Under the pieces are notes generated by a model. That model did no database searches. It saw only the letters and a list, made by a program, of their open reading frames with translations, and was not told where the DNA came from. Positions 31,018 to 42,413 of a stretch of 64,000 bases of DNA are shown here, one piece after another (position 1 is the first letter of the stretch; every line of letters starts with the position of its first letter). The translations under genes were made by a program, and so were the position numbers. The stretch comes from Halicephalobus mephisto. Lineage: Eukaryota; Nematoda; Chromadorea; Rhabditida; Panagrolaimidae. Location: assembly GCA_009193035.1 (NCBI GenBank), contig SWDT01000008.1, forward strand, positions 806,001 to 870,000. The letters run 5' to 3'.

Positions 31018-32623
31018 TTACTTTCTGCGTTGTCCGCCTCCACCAAGAATCATGACCATTCTGATGAAAATATTCAAAATATCCATGTAAATGGAGAGTT
31101 GGGCGTTGATGGGGTCGTATCCAGGAGTGGAGACTTGCATTGGCTGTCCATATTGATTGTAGAAAGTCTGATACCCATGTTCCGGAGTCATTTCAGCCTT
31201 CTTGATGACTCTTTGAGTATCATACAACAAGAAAGCAGAGAATAAAATCAATCCACCGTAGACAACGATCGAAGCGAGTCCAGCACCGAGAGCAGTGTGA
31301 GGAGAGAAGAAGAACGATCCAATATTAGCCACAAACACGACTCCAAGACCCATTGCAAGAGGACCAGCCATCATCAGGAACTTCTCAGAAGGAGCACACA
31401 TGGCGGTAGCAGAAAGACCTGCAAATAATCACTTTTCACTTATAATTAACAAAAAAATAGGCATTTGGCAGGTTATTTGAGCATTATGATCTCTTCATAT
31501 TAAGACCATATATAGCCATTAACCTTGGAATGTAGACAGAGGGTTTCGCATCTCACATCTCCCAATTTGGGAATTTTTAGATCTATCCAAGCTGAGCAAA
31601 GTTCCAAAACATAAATTACGAAAACCTATCGCGACAAACTAAAATTACCATAAAGATTACTTTGCTTTCCAGAAATCCATTCCAAAATAACTTCAGAATT
31701 CTAATTTTTAATTTTACAATAACTCTAAAAACCCACCAGCGACGAGACCAGCGGTGTACCAGGCGGCTCTCATCAAGACTGGACCTCCAACGAACACCAA
31801 AGGAGCCAAGACGGCGCCCATAGCTCCACAATGAAGAGCCCATGCAATATGCTTCGTAGCTGTGTTGTCGTAGGATATTGAACGAACAAGCATTCCAGAT
31901 CCGATAATAACGGCAAAAGTTGCAATAAAAGTCATTAATCCGCCTCCAGAAGTCAAAGCCAAAATAGTTGGAGATCTAGCAGCAAGAACACCAGCACCTG
32001 CAGTCATCGCCAAGGATCCAGCAAGATAAGCATAGGTAGAATGAAGACGAGATCTCACGTATTCTGGCCAAAGAGCAGCTCTATCCATGGCCGAAACTCC
32101 CTTCGACATTCCGAGGCCGTAATAACAGAGCATTCCAACTCCGAAAACGGAGGCTCCAGCAATGGCATAGGTACCATAGACGAAAGCTGAAATAATAACA
32201 ATATTACAAATGATTAATTTTGCAGAAAATGGAGGAAAGTAATCAAAAAACAGAGTTAAGGAAGTGGAAGATCTAGAAAAAAGAAAAAGTAGAAGGTTGT
32301 GTCCTGCATTTGGGCCCAAGAGGCTTAAAGTTGGATTAGTTGTTTAAAATAGAGCATAGGGAAGATAATGATGGGGCAGCAAGTACTGTAAAGAGTAAAC
32401 TGATATATAAAAACTCACGTTTTCCAGTAGTCGGACCAAGCAGTCGTTCACGAAGAGTCTGTCCTGTCTGAGCTTTGGCTCGGAATCCAAATTGACCAAA
32501 TCTGTTGGAAGTTGATCCAAATCCGCCTCTAGCACATCTCGCTGAAGTTACGGTAAATTGACGAATTGAAGAAAACAGAGGACCGTTGAGAGCCGGTTTG
32601 GAACAGGCCAGTCTTGACAGCAT
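31018..32623 (-). CDS. GHITM: mitochondrial inner-membrane TMBIM5/GHITM-like protein
   Basis: Bax-inhibitor-1/TMBIM superfamily protein of the mitochondrial inner membrane (growth-hormone-inducible TM protein), linked in other animals to cristae shape and cation transport. Exons: 32623-32419, 32186-31737, 31418-31018, phases matched; 351 residues, as expected for GHITM. The first ~50 residues are rich in Arg/Ser/Ala and lack acidic residues, as in a mitochondrial presequence (MLSRLACSKPALNG, FTVTSARCARGGFG). The hydrophobic segments follow (YAIAGASVFGVGMLCYYGLG, STYAYLAGSLAMTAGAGVLA, LMTFIATFAVIIGSG, AMGAVLAPLVFVGG, FLMMAGPLAMGLGVVF, LGAGLASIVVYGGLILFSAF). The protein ends in a short basic tail, GGGGQRRK. 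An internal DTQRVI motif is typical of the family. It lies just upstream of the Cbl gene on the same strand and is divergent from DENR. Confidence 0.93.
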
Positions 32624-33272
32624 TTTTCAAAATACCAATCACGATCTGCAATTCCTGGAAATTCATCAACAATTAAACCGACAATTCGCGGACTTTCTCA
32701 TTAATTATAAAAAACAAGATATAAAAAATAAAAAATTTCGAAAATTTTCGGTTTTCGATATATAAAATTAAACTTTTTTCAAAGTCTAAAATATCCCAAA
32801 AGTAATTTATGATTTTAGGATTTTGTACGGAATTCCAATCTGGTTTGGTAAAAAACAACGAGTTGTAAAAAACAAACAAAATGATGAAAAATGAGATTGC
32901 GAAATTTCACCAAAGAAGCTCTCAAAATTTTCGCGAACATTTGAGAAACAAAAAGAGCACAAAATTATTTGGAAAACTGGCGATGTGAGATACGGTGGAC
33001 GAGAAATAAGAAGATTGATTAAAAAAGAAAAAATAAATTAAATAAACGAAATTCTGGAAATTTCGCAATCGTCGGTGGTGAAGTCCATTTTTGGCGAAAC
33101 GTTCCCAATGCCAAAAAAGGATTTTTATTTTTTTTTAACTTTTTGATTAGGATCGATTTTGGCTCGTTTTTCTCATTTTATTTCGCGTTAATTTTAATTA
33201 TTTTCCTGGAATAAACATTCCATTATGTGTCTAGACGGTATTTGATATATGAATGACATTTTAGAAATCAAA
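32624..33272. promoter_or_regulatory. divergent promoter region, GHITM / DENR
   Basis: 650 bases between two start codons pointing apart. 32880-33110 is less A+T-rich (AAACTGGCGATGTGAGATAC, TTTCGCAATCGTCGGTGG), consistent with a shared promoter. An acceptor-like CATTTTAG lies 7 bases before the DENR ATG. No specific factor site claimed. Confidence 0.4.
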
Positions 33273-33884
33273 ATGACCGAAGAACCCCAAGCCCCAGCTT
33301 CCGAAGTTTCGTATCCTTTGAGTGTCCAGTATTGTGGGGCCTGTACGATGCCCTTGGAGTACTGCGAGTACTCCAACTGCAAGGACAAGTGCAGAGAATG
33401 GCTCGAGAAGAATCTGCCGGATCTGGCTGGCGCGCTGTCCGTCACGGAAGGCGAGACGACTTCGGAGGAAAAAAAACACCAGGTTTTTAGGTTTAATTTT
33501 CGTTTTAACTTTAATTCCTTTCCAGAAACGTGGTGGTAAAGGTAGTGGGAAGCCCAAGAAGGAAAAAGCAGGTCCTTCGAAGATCACTCTGCAGTTGAGT
33601 GCGAGGAGCAAGAACAAAAAAGTCACGGTCGTCAAGGGTCTAGCTTCGTTTGGTCCGTTTTTTCCGAGGATAATTTTACTGATTGTTTTCCAGGGATTGA
33701 TCCTAAAGCCGCCGGAAAGTTCTTCTCCAGCAAGTTTGCTTGTGGATGTTCTGTCGGACCGGACGAAATCACTATCCAGGGCGATTTCAAGGACGATTTG
33801 TTCGAGGTCATTCCTGGCAAGTGGAAGCAGGTTGACGAAGACGACATCGAGGACCTGGGCGGTGAAGAAAAAGTTTCTACATGA
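33273..33884 (+). CDS. DENR: density-regulated protein DENR (translation recycling/reinitiation)
   Basis: Partner of MCT-1. The pair acts on the 40S subunit to recycle it and to reinitiate after short upstream ORFs. Exons: 33273-33482, 33526-33652, 33694-33884; introns of 43 and 41 bases, phases matched; 175 residues. The N-terminal zinc-binding cluster is clear ([15 protein letters not shown] with a later [10 protein letters not shown]). The middle is acidic and then lysine-rich. The C-terminal SUI1/eIF1-like domain starts at [20 protein letters not shown] and continues [33 protein letters not shown] and IEDLGG, the usual DENR ending. I chose the ATG at 33273, after the acceptor-like TTTTAG, rather than the in-frame ATG at 33249 upstream of it. 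Confidence 0.95.
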
Positions 33885-34474
33885 GGAAATTAAACACTGT
33901 CGATCGCAAAATGATAAAAGTTATTTTTTAAAGAAATCTGGCGGGATTAGAAAATTTGGAAATTCTATGATTTAAAAATCGGTGTTTTTTGGATTTAGAA
34001 TTTTCGACGTGTATTTTTGATTTCCTGAGAGAAATTATTTTTTACTTTTTTGAGCTGCTCTTACTGTAGGTTGTAATTTATTCCCCCTCAATTTCTATGT
34101 CGAAACACAAAAGTACAAGGAACTTTGACTTTCGAAATTACTCAGAACAGGTGAAAATGAATTTTTTAAAATTTGGAATTTTAAAAAAGTGAATTTCTAA
34201 AAGTTTTGATTTAAAAAAATAAAATTTTTAAAAACAAAAATTTTCAATTATTTAAATAAATAAAATTTCGAATTTTTTCAATTTAAAAAAATTAAATTTT
34301 TTAGTAAAAATCGAGATTTTCGAAATTTATTTTTAATTATAAAAAATTAAATTTATTATTTATTATTTTATTTTAAGAAGTTAAGTTCTTGAAAAACTTA
34401 CTATTTCTTAATTATAAATATTTAATTTTTTTAGGAAATTAAATTTATTATTTTTTATTTAAAAAAATTGAACT
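33885..34474. other. convergent spacer, DENR / nephrocystin-1
   Basis: Low-complexity A+T-rich sequence between two stop codons; nothing else seen. Confidence 0.6.
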
Positions 34475-37400
34475 TTAATCCAAAGCATGAGTTGAAGTGA
34501 GATCTACCACGTAATCGAATGGATTAATTGGCTTCGATTTGGTGGCAGAAATGAAATCAAGACCAGATTTGTTTTTTCGCAAATTTTCACGATAAATTTC
34601 CAAAAATTGCTTTTTTAATTGACGATCATCAGGAAATGGAGTCGTCATTATTATCGGTAAAATTGTCTGGATGTAGATTTGACGAAATAGAACTGTGGAT
34701 TTTAGGCCTTTTTTTTGATCTAATTCCTCTGTCAAGAGATTCATCAAATCCGGATCCGTGGCAGTGACCGGGAAAGTGGCAATCACAGGATCGCTTATCC
34801 AGGTACTCGAAGACGGAGTTGATCGAGTCCCTAGGTTCTCCGCCAGGAGGTTACGGTAGGCAGCATAGACGGGGATTCTGGATTCTCTGCAGATGAGCAC
34901 ATCCGGAAGAGAACTGAAATTTTTCAAAATTTATGTTAAAAAAATTATTTTCAATTTTTTATGATGTTATTGATTACGAAAAAAAATTTTAGATTACTGT
35001 AGTTTTTGAGGATATGAAAAAATTTATGTTAGAATAATTTTGTAAAGAAATTACTTTTAATTTTTTACAATACAGATGGCATTTGTCTTCGATGAGACTT
35101 GATTGGATGATAACAATTACGAAATTATAAAATGAACGCCTAGGTTACTGTAGTTTTCAAGATATTTCTGATATTCGCTTTGAGACAATTTCGTAACAAT
35201 ACTCATTTTGATCTTTGTAAGATAACAAAAAATAAGATTATTGATTACGAAATCATATAAGATCATGGAAAACGAAAATTTCAGATTACTGTAGTTTTCA
35301 CATGTTTTCTGATATTCGCTTTGAAACAATTTCGTAAAAATACTCATTTTGATCTTTGTAAGATAATAAAAAATAAGATTATTGATTACGAAATCATGCA
35401 AAATTGCAGTTGGAGCCTGTGGACACGAGTGGACATGGTTATTAACATGGCCTTAGAGATTACTGATCCACAATAACCAACGGTCCATACAGGATATAAA
35501 AGGAACCCGAAATCCTCGCGTCCTTGTCGGATCTACTTTCGTATTTTTTTTACTATCTAAAGTTTAGTTCTTTACTAAACGTGAACGTTTTTTTCCAAAT
35601 TTCCATCTTACAAAAATTACTTAATAATCGTCGCTAAAATTTAAAACTACTGTAATCGTTTAAGATTTTCTAAAAATTCCCATCGGGACCATTTTGTGAA
35701 AAAAGTTATTTTTTTATTTTTATAAAAGTATTATTTTTTAATTTTTTTAAAATTTTTAATAGTATTTTTTTGATTTTTTTAGTTTTTTTTGATTTTTTTT
35801 TATTTTTTTAGTTTTTTTTTTTGATTTTTAATAATATTTTTTTATTTTTATATTACGGTAGAACTTACTCTGTGGCTGCTGTCAAGGAATTCGGGATGTC
35901 CTGGATCTGGACGACGAGTTTGGAATTTTTGTTTTCTGGTTCTCCGGATTCCGTCAGAATCGGATTTGTGTACTTGTTGTTCTGGACGGTTGCTTTGTTG
36001 GAAGACAGCAATGTAGTGTCGGAGTACCCGAGTAAGTTTCCCTGATGACGGACTTCTGCTCTGAGGACGACGTCGGGGAGGTCGTAATTCGATCTCACCA
36101 CGAAAGAACAATAATCGCTCTGAAACTAAAAATTCAATTCTTTATTAATTACAGTAACATTCATACTGTAAAATCTTTTTTCTTAATTTTAAAAATTTTA
36201 TTTTTTTTTTTAAATTTGTTTTTTTTTTAAATTTATTTTTTTTTAAATTTTTTAAAAATTTTATTTTTTTTTTTGGATTACGGTAACTGACCTTGAAGAA
36301 GTTGAAGGAATCGCTTAAATCCACCCGGATTTTGTCCGTGAGGATATTGCTGACGATTTGTCTGCCAGTTATGTTTCTTTTGTCGAACAAGAAAAATCTG
36401 ACTTCCAATCCTGTTTGGTGGTACTCTGGGGGTCCAATGGCGTGAACTTTGATAGATTTGCAAAACTTCACTTTTCTTTTTCTGATTTTAAAACAATTTT
36501 CAACAGGATTCCAGAGCCAATAGACATCATGGAAGTGAAGATTGCTTTCGCTGAGTCTCGGAAACAAATGACAAATAAGACCATAATGATCGTTTTTGTC
36601 CACTTCAAAGATCTTCCATTCTTGTTGGATGGGTTGTTGGACTCCTTGATGGATGGCTTGTTGGACTTCTTGATGAACTTGTTGTTGAATTCCTTGATGG
36701 ATGGCTTGTTGGACTTCTTGATGGACTTGTTGTTGGATCCCTTGATGAACTCCTTGTTGAATAGGTTGTTGGACTCCTTGATGAACTTGTTGTTGAACTT
36801 CTTCTTTGACTGATCTTTTGGATCTTTGACTAGATTCTATTTTTTCTTTTTTCTTCAATTGTGCTTCTACGAAGGTGTCTGGAGGATCGGGGAATACTGT
36901 AGAAGGATGTCTTTCTGAAGGTTTGTTGATGGTGGAATAAAGTTCTTCTTGGACAGTGTCGGATTCTGGAGCCAGATGAGGAATGTGCTGAAGGACGTTC
37001 TTGGGGACTAGACCAACATCGCCTCGGGAATTTTGGCACTTCCACCATCCATCAGATCTGAAAAACAAAATTATTTTCAAATTTAAGAGTAAAATTTTTC
37101 CTAATTCTAAAATTTTCGAAAATTACAAAAATCTGGATTCTAGATTTTCAAGATTTAATTCTTCTACAGTAATCCACTGACCTAGTTGCCAGAAGAGTGA
37201 GTTCTTCTCCGACTTCGACGTTCAAATCTCCGGGATTTTCGGCGGTAAATTGGTGAATTCCGACAAAATGAGCTCCTTCGACTTCAAATTCTTCTTTTTT
37301 TTCATCTTTTTCCTTAATTTTTTCTTTTTTTTCTTCTTTTTCTTTTATTTTTTCCTTTTTTTCATCTTTTTCTTCTGCGATTTTTTCTGGAGATGGGGAT

Positions 37401-37652
37401 GACGTCATTGCTCTTAAATCAGAAGTTGTCATTGTTTTTTTCGTTTTTTCTGATTCTTTTTTTTCTTCCGATTTTGAAGGGATTACAGTAGGCTGGATTT
37501 GCTTAACTACGGCAGGTCTGGGTCGGATCTCCGGAGGGATGTTGGGTTTGGATAAAGCTGAAAATTTGTTTAAAAAATAAAAAATGGATTTTCTCACATG
37601 GAAGAGCACTGACGGAATTAGAACTGTCGTCTTCGGTTTCTGATCCGTACAT
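34475..37652 (-). CDS. nphp-1: nephrocystin-1 (ciliary transition-zone SH3 protein)
   Basis: Transition-zone scaffold that works with NPHP-4 to gate proteins into the cilium. Exons: 37652-37598, 37557-37182, 37057-36292, 36119-35869, 34913-34475; all phases match; 628 residues. A lysine/glutamate-rich region (EEKDEKKEK repeats) precedes an SH3 domain (AHFVGIHQFTAENPGDLNVE, ELTLLATR, SDGWWKCQNSRGDVGLVPKN). This is the charged-SH3 layout of nephrocystin-1. Then comes a Gln/His repeat and the nephrocystin homology region. The latter includes HDVYWLWNP, VRFFLFDKRNITGRQIVSNI, SDPVIATFPVTATDPDLMNL, LKSTVLFRQIYIQTILPI and an INPFDYVVDL ending. These align by eye with the C-terminus of human NPHP1. 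The Gln/His block has about six VHQxVQQ-type units not expected in vertebrate NPHP1. An X-box-like site lies about 0.5 kb upstream. Confidence 0.92.
34975..35400. repeat. tandem repeat in nephrocystin-1 intron 4 (~178 b unit)
   Basis: GATATTCGCTTTGA, ATACTCATTTTGATCTTTGT and AGATTATTGATTACGAAATC occur twice in full (about 35165 and 35310), with a partial copy before. Confidence 0.75.
35400..35570 (+). promoter_or_regulatory. TATA-containing G+C-richer island inside nephrocystin-1 intron 4
   Basis: A 150-base island of balanced composition in an A+T-rich intron. It has GGTTATT (35437) and AATAACC (35473) as an inverted pair, then AGGATATAAAAGGAACCC (35492) and TCGCGTCCTTGTCGG. It resembles a core promoter or a fragment of an LTR. 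No coding frame follows. Function is uncertain. Confidence 0.3.
36610..36800 (-). repeat. coding repeat: VHQ(E/G)VQQ(A/P)I units in nephrocystin-1
   Basis: Nucleotide repeats of about 33-66 bases encode QQQVHQEVQQAIHQG-type peptides. The complementary strand is an open frame of LLD(S/F)LM units, which is a shadow. Array ends are at about 36618 and 36800. Confidence 0.85.
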
Positions 37653-38158
37653 TTTTGATTTTTCAGGAAATTAGAATTCCTCGAAATCTAAAAAAACTAA
37701 TTTCAAATAAAATTAAATTTCAAAATTAAAAAAAATTAAAAAATCTCGATTTTAGAAAATTTTGAAATTTTATAAAAATTATAATTTCCACAGTAATATT
37801 ATTAAAATTTAAAAAAATAAAAAATTTTTATAATAATTTAAAAAAGATCTAAAACTAAAAAAATCTTAATTCTAAAAATAAATTTTTATAAAAGTAAATT
37901 TTTATAATTTTTATTAATTTTTAAAATATTGATAATTTTTATAATTTTAAAAATTTATAAAATATCTACAATTTTTAAAATTTATAAAATATCTACAATT
38001 TTTAAAATTTATAAAATATCTACAATTTTTATAATTTATATAATTTTTAAAATTTATAAAATATTCAGAATTTTTATAATTTTATAAATAATATGATTGG
38101 AACCAAAAATGGACATCGGGGAAATGGAGTAACCAAGGACGAAAACCGTCCGGAATCC
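37653..38158. other. nephrocystin-1 upstream region, A+T-rich
   Basis: Mostly AAAATTTATAAAATATCTAC repeats (37950-38060). 38090-38215 is more balanced and includes the X-box-like site. No gene. Confidence 0.5.
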
Positions 38159-38172
38159 GTTGCCATGGAGTT
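38159..38172 (-). promoter_or_regulatory. X-box-like (RFX/DAF-19) site upstream of nephrocystin-1
   Basis: On the minus strand the sequence reads AACTCCATGGCAAC. Against the worm X-box consensus RYYNYYWWRRNRAC it matches every defined position but the second. It lies 507 bases before the nephrocystin-1 ATG, further than typical worm X-boxes but in a clearly less A+T-rich island. DAF-19 control of transition-zone genes is established in C. elegans; the assignment here is inference. Confidence 0.45.
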
Positions 38173-38344
38173 TGGTCAGCCCGATGTCTTGGGAAGAAAA
38201 CTCAATTCTCGACGAAACATTTTAGGATTAATTTAAAATGTTAAATTTATAATTTTATTAATTTATAAAATTTAAAAATTTATAAAAAAAATAAAATTTA
38301 TAAAAAAAATAAATTTATAAAAATTAAATTTATAAAAATACGGT

Positions 38345-38540
38345 AATTGATGACATGGAAGAAAAATAGAATTTTGGCGTCGGGGGATTTCATGTTGAAA
38401 AAACGAAGATAAAGATGAAAGTTAAGTGGTAGATGAATCAAGTTATGAGCAGTTGACGTCATGTACGTTAGTGTTTTCAAATTATTTTTTTCCTAGATAC
38501 GAATTTAAAATTTTTACTCAGTTTTGCTGAAGACTGCTTT
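38345..38540. other. short balanced stretch without supported gene
   Basis: Contains GTTGACGTCATGTACG and a minus-strand frame of about 60 codons with no signal peptide or recognisable domain. Left uncalled. Confidence 0.35.
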
Positions 38541-39185
38541 GGGATGATGTAGATGTATAAAAGTATAAATTTTATATATAAAATATCTTGAAATTTGAGG
38601 AAAATCACTTAATAGATAAGTGAATTTTTGTCCATCTTAGAATGGACAACTTTTTAAATTTCAACATTTTTAATTTTTATAATTTTTATAATTAAGGATA
38701 TTTGTACTGTCCTGAGTGACGTAGATGTATAAAAATATGAATTTTATATATAAAATCTTTATAAAATTTGAAGAAAGTCGCTCAATAGATAAGTGAATTT
38801 TTGTCCATCTTCATTGCCAACTTTTTTAAATTTCAACATTTTAAATTTTAATAATTAAGTATATTCGTACTGTCCTGAATGACGTGGATGTATAAAAGTA
38901 TAAATTTTATATATAAAATATCTTGAAATTTGAGGAAAGTCGCTCAATAGATAAGCGAATTTTCATTCATCTTCATTGCCAACTTTTTTAAATTTCAACA
39001 TTTTTAATTTTAATAATTGAATATATTCATACTGTCCTGAGTGACGTGGATGTATAAAAATATGAATTTTATATATAAAATATCTTGAAATTTGAGTAAA
39101 GTAATAGATAAGTGAATTTTTGTCCATCTTCATTGCCAATTTTTTTAAATTTCAACATTTTTAATTTTAACAATTTTAAAAAGTT
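38540..39185. repeat. tandem repeat, ~170 b unit, four copies
   Basis: Each unit has GATGTATAAAA, AATTTTATATATAAAATATC, CAATAGATAAG and TTTTTGTCCATCTTCATTGC (starts near 38548, 38725, 38887, 39048). Confidence 0.85.
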
Positions 39186-39559
39186 TATTTTCTGAAAATA
39201 ATTCAAAAATAATTTTTAAAATTCTTTAGAAATTCGTTTTGAAGACCAAATAGTGATCAATTGACTCATTTTTTTTCGAAATTTGACAAATTTGAATTGA
39301 AACTTGTTTCCGGAAATTCGTGATTCATAAATTAAAAACCTTAAAAAATTTAAAAATGAACAATTTTTACAAAAATTTGAAGTTTTTCGATCAACTGATT
39401 TTTTTTAACCAATCTGTGACGTCATCGAAAAAAAATTGCGAAATCGACAAAGATCTTAATCGTCGATTTTGTGGTCATTTTTGACTAAAAATATTTATTT
39501 TAAAAAATATAACAAAAAACGTAATTTTTTAAAATATAGTAGTTTTAAAAAATCAAAAA

Positions 39560-40480
39560 TATTTGTCAAAAAACTTCCGGAAAATCGTCGTGATGTACAT
39601 TATTAGAGTTTTCCGGTCAGGACCGGAAATTATCAAACTTCACGTGAATGTGGTTTAACGTTGTTCTAAACATGTTTAAAAAGTAATGTAAAAGTGAAAA
39701 AATCTTGCGACGAAATTTCAGAAAATTTGTCTTAACGAAAATTTTCGAATTTTTCCAGTCAGGACCGGAAATTATCAAACTTCACGTGAATGTGGTTTAA
39801 CGTTGTTCTAAACATGTTTAAAATGTCATATAAAAATTAAAAATCTTGCGACGAAATTTCAGAAAATTTGTCTTGACGAGAATTTTCGAATTTTTCCAGT
39901 CAGGACTAAAATTGTGGAATTTCTTATTTTTAGTATTCTAAAATATTCTAAAAACACTTTTTATATGTTATAAAAATTAAAAATCTTGCGACGAAATTTC
40001 AGAAAATTTGTCTTAACGAAAATTTTCGAATTTTTCCAGTCAGGACCAAAGTTAAAAAAATTTTTTTGTGGTTTTAGAATGTTTGAAAATCATCCAGTAG
40101 ATTTCGAAATTACGTGATTCTGAAAAACAAACATGTTACAAAATTTCGAAAATAATGTTTCAAGGCGAATTTTTGGAATTTTCCAATCGAGACCGGAAAT
40201 TAAGAAACTTTATTTTTTCGAAGCTCTGAAAAGTTTCGAAAACATTCAGTAGATGGCTGAACCACAATTGTATTGAAAAAAATATATTTAACGAAATTTC
40301 GAAAGAAAAATATCCCACCACGAATTTTTAACCTTTCCAGTCAGGACCGAAAACTCGAGAATTTTATATTCCTAAAATTTAAAATTATTTCACAAAAATT
40401 AGAAAATTTTTAGATTTAATTCCAAAAATTTGTCCCATCACGAATTTTTAACCTTTCCAGTCAGGACCGAAAATTTGCCA
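39560..40480. repeat. tandem repeat, ~130-140 b unit, with CCAGTCAGGACC core
   Basis: TTTTTCCAGTCAGGACC recurs about seven times (near 39610, 39756, 39894, 40035, 40180, 40336, 40456), with TCTTGCGACGAAATTTCAGA between the first copies and AACTTCACGTGAATGTGGTT in two. Later copies diverge and acquire CCCATCACGAATTTTTAACC. Confidence 0.8.
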
Positions 40481-41780
40481 ATTTTTCTTTTTTGCATGTT
40501 TTGTTTGAAAATCCAAAAAGATTGACGAAATTCTGACTAATCCCGGAATCTTTTATGATGTTCCGTAATTCTATCCAGAAAATATAAAAAACGAAACTTC
40601 CAAAAATACATGAAATTTTTTTTCAAATTTTTGGATTTTTTCAAAGATTTTTCATAATTTTATTTTTTTTTTATTGAAATTTGAAATTTTTATATCTACA
40701 GTATTCCATTTTAAAATATTTCAATTTTATCTCAAATGTTGCAAATTTTGGAACAATTTTCTAAAATTAAAAAAAAATTATTTTTTTTATAAAAATTTTA
40801 AAAATAAAAATTATTTTTTTTATAAAAATTTAAAAAATTATTTTTAGTTTTTTTTAAAATTTTAAAAATTATTTTTAGTTTTTTTTTTAATTTTAAAAAT
40901 TATTTTTTTTATAAAATTTTTAAAAATTATTTTTAGTTTTTTTTTAAATTTAAAATTAATAATTTAAAAAAAATATTTTCGGAGAAAAACTACGCAAAAG
41001 TTTTTTATGATCAGAATATTTAATTTTTACTAAAAATTTTAAAAATATAAAATTATTAATCTTTGAAAAAAAAGTAATTTGAAAAATTTGAGATTTCTTA
41101 GGTCGGAATATTTAATATTTATAAGAAATTAAAAAATTAAAAATATCTATATTTCGAAGAAAAGCAATTTTAAAAATTCTTCGATTAATTAGGTAAGAAT
41201 ATTTGATTTTTTTAAAGAACATTTAAAAATTTAAAAAAAGTTTATTTTTTAAAAAACATTAAAAATTTTTTTGAAGAATATTTAAAAATTAAAAAAAAAT
41301 TAATTTTATAAAAAATATTTAAAAATTTAAAAAAAAATTAATTTTATAAAAAACATTTAAAAATTTTTAAAAATTAATTTTATAAAAATATTTAAAAATT
41401 TAAAAAAAGTTTATTTTTTAAAAAACATTAAAAATTTTTTTGAAGAATATTTAAAAATTAAAAAAAAATTAATTTTATAAAAAACTAAAATTTCAATTTA
41501 AAAAATTTTTTCGAAGAATATTTAAAAATTAAAAAAAAAATTAATTTTATAAAAAACCCTAAAAAATTTTTTAAAATTTATTTTTAAAAAATATTTAAAA
41601 TTTTTTTAAAATTTTTGCGTCGAATTTTTTTATAGATTTCGACATGGACAAAAAACCAAAAAATACTTAATTTCAGATTTTTTAAAATTTGAATAAAAAT
41701 TTACAAAAATGAAGAAATTTTAAATTTTTAAATTTTGATTATAGTTTTTATAATTTTTGTTACTTGTGGTCAAAAACAGA
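40480..41780. other. very A+T-rich low-complexity stretch
   Basis: Long runs of AAAAATTAAAAAAAAATTAA and TTTTTTTTAAATTT, including a local tandem at 41200-41580. No gene. Confidence 0.7.
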
Positions 41781-41789
41781 AATTTCGTA

Positions 41790-41910
41790 TTTTTTGTCGG
41801 GGGTTATTCCTCGAATTCAAGGGCGGAGCTTAGTCCCAGACCCCTCGCGGATGGGCGCAGTTCATCTGGAGGTTATATAAACGAACTAAAGTAGAGTTTT
41901 CTGTATTCTG
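41790..41910 (+). promoter_or_regulatory. probable core promoter of the 42.4 kb precursor gene
   Basis: A sharp G+C-rich patch (AAGGGCGGAGCTTAGTCCCA, CCCCTCGCGGATGGGCGCAG) is followed by GGTTATATAAACGAAC. This is a TATA box at about 41873 in the right orientation and 540 bases before the ATG. The intervening sequence would be 5' UTR or outron. Confidence 0.5.
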
Positions 41911-41929
41911 TAAACGTTGAGTAATTAAG

Positions 41930-42250
41930 GTTTTAAAATAAGGTCTTAGAACGAAAGTTTAAATTTTCATAGAAGTTTTTAAAATTTCGGTCTCAACACG
42001 AAAATTGAAATTCTGAATTTTCATAAAGTTTTTCGAATTTTGGTTTCAACACGAAAATTGAGATTTTGAATTTTCATAGAAGTTTTAAAATTTTGGTCTC
42101 AACACGAAAATTGAAATTCTGAATTTTCATAAGTTTTTAAAATTTCGGTCTTAACACGAAAATTGAGATTTTGAATTTTCATAGAAGTTTTAAAATTTCG
42201 GTCTTAACACGAAAATTGAATTTCTGAATTTTCTTTTCAGGAATCTTTGA
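41930..42250. repeat. tandem ~57 b repeat in the 5' region of the precursor gene
   Basis: TTTCGGTCTCAACACGAAAA then TTGAAATTCTGAATTTTCAT repeats five times between TATA box and start codon. It carries the GGTCT..CACGAA motif in every unit. Confidence 0.8.
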
Positions 42251-42413
42251 AAATTCGATAAAATCATTTTTTATTTTTGAATTTTCGCGTTAGGAACTTT
42301 TGGAACTTGTGGTCCTGGAAAGAATTTGTTTATTTTCGAATTTTCGCGTTAGAAGGTCAAGGATGAAATCAATGATTGTTCAGTTTCAGGGTATTACTAA
42401 ATTCGCTTACAAA

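Noticed and set aside
33261..33975. Long frames overlapping DENR on both strands
   Set aside because: Shadow frames; the DENR exons explain the composition and splice sites.
36358..36813. Plus-strand frame of LLDSLMDGLL repeats
   Set aside because: Complement of the nephrocystin-1 Gln/His repeat.
38298..38480. Minus-strand frame starting MKTLTYMTSTAHNLI
   Set aside because: A+T-rich, without domain, signal peptide or splice context.
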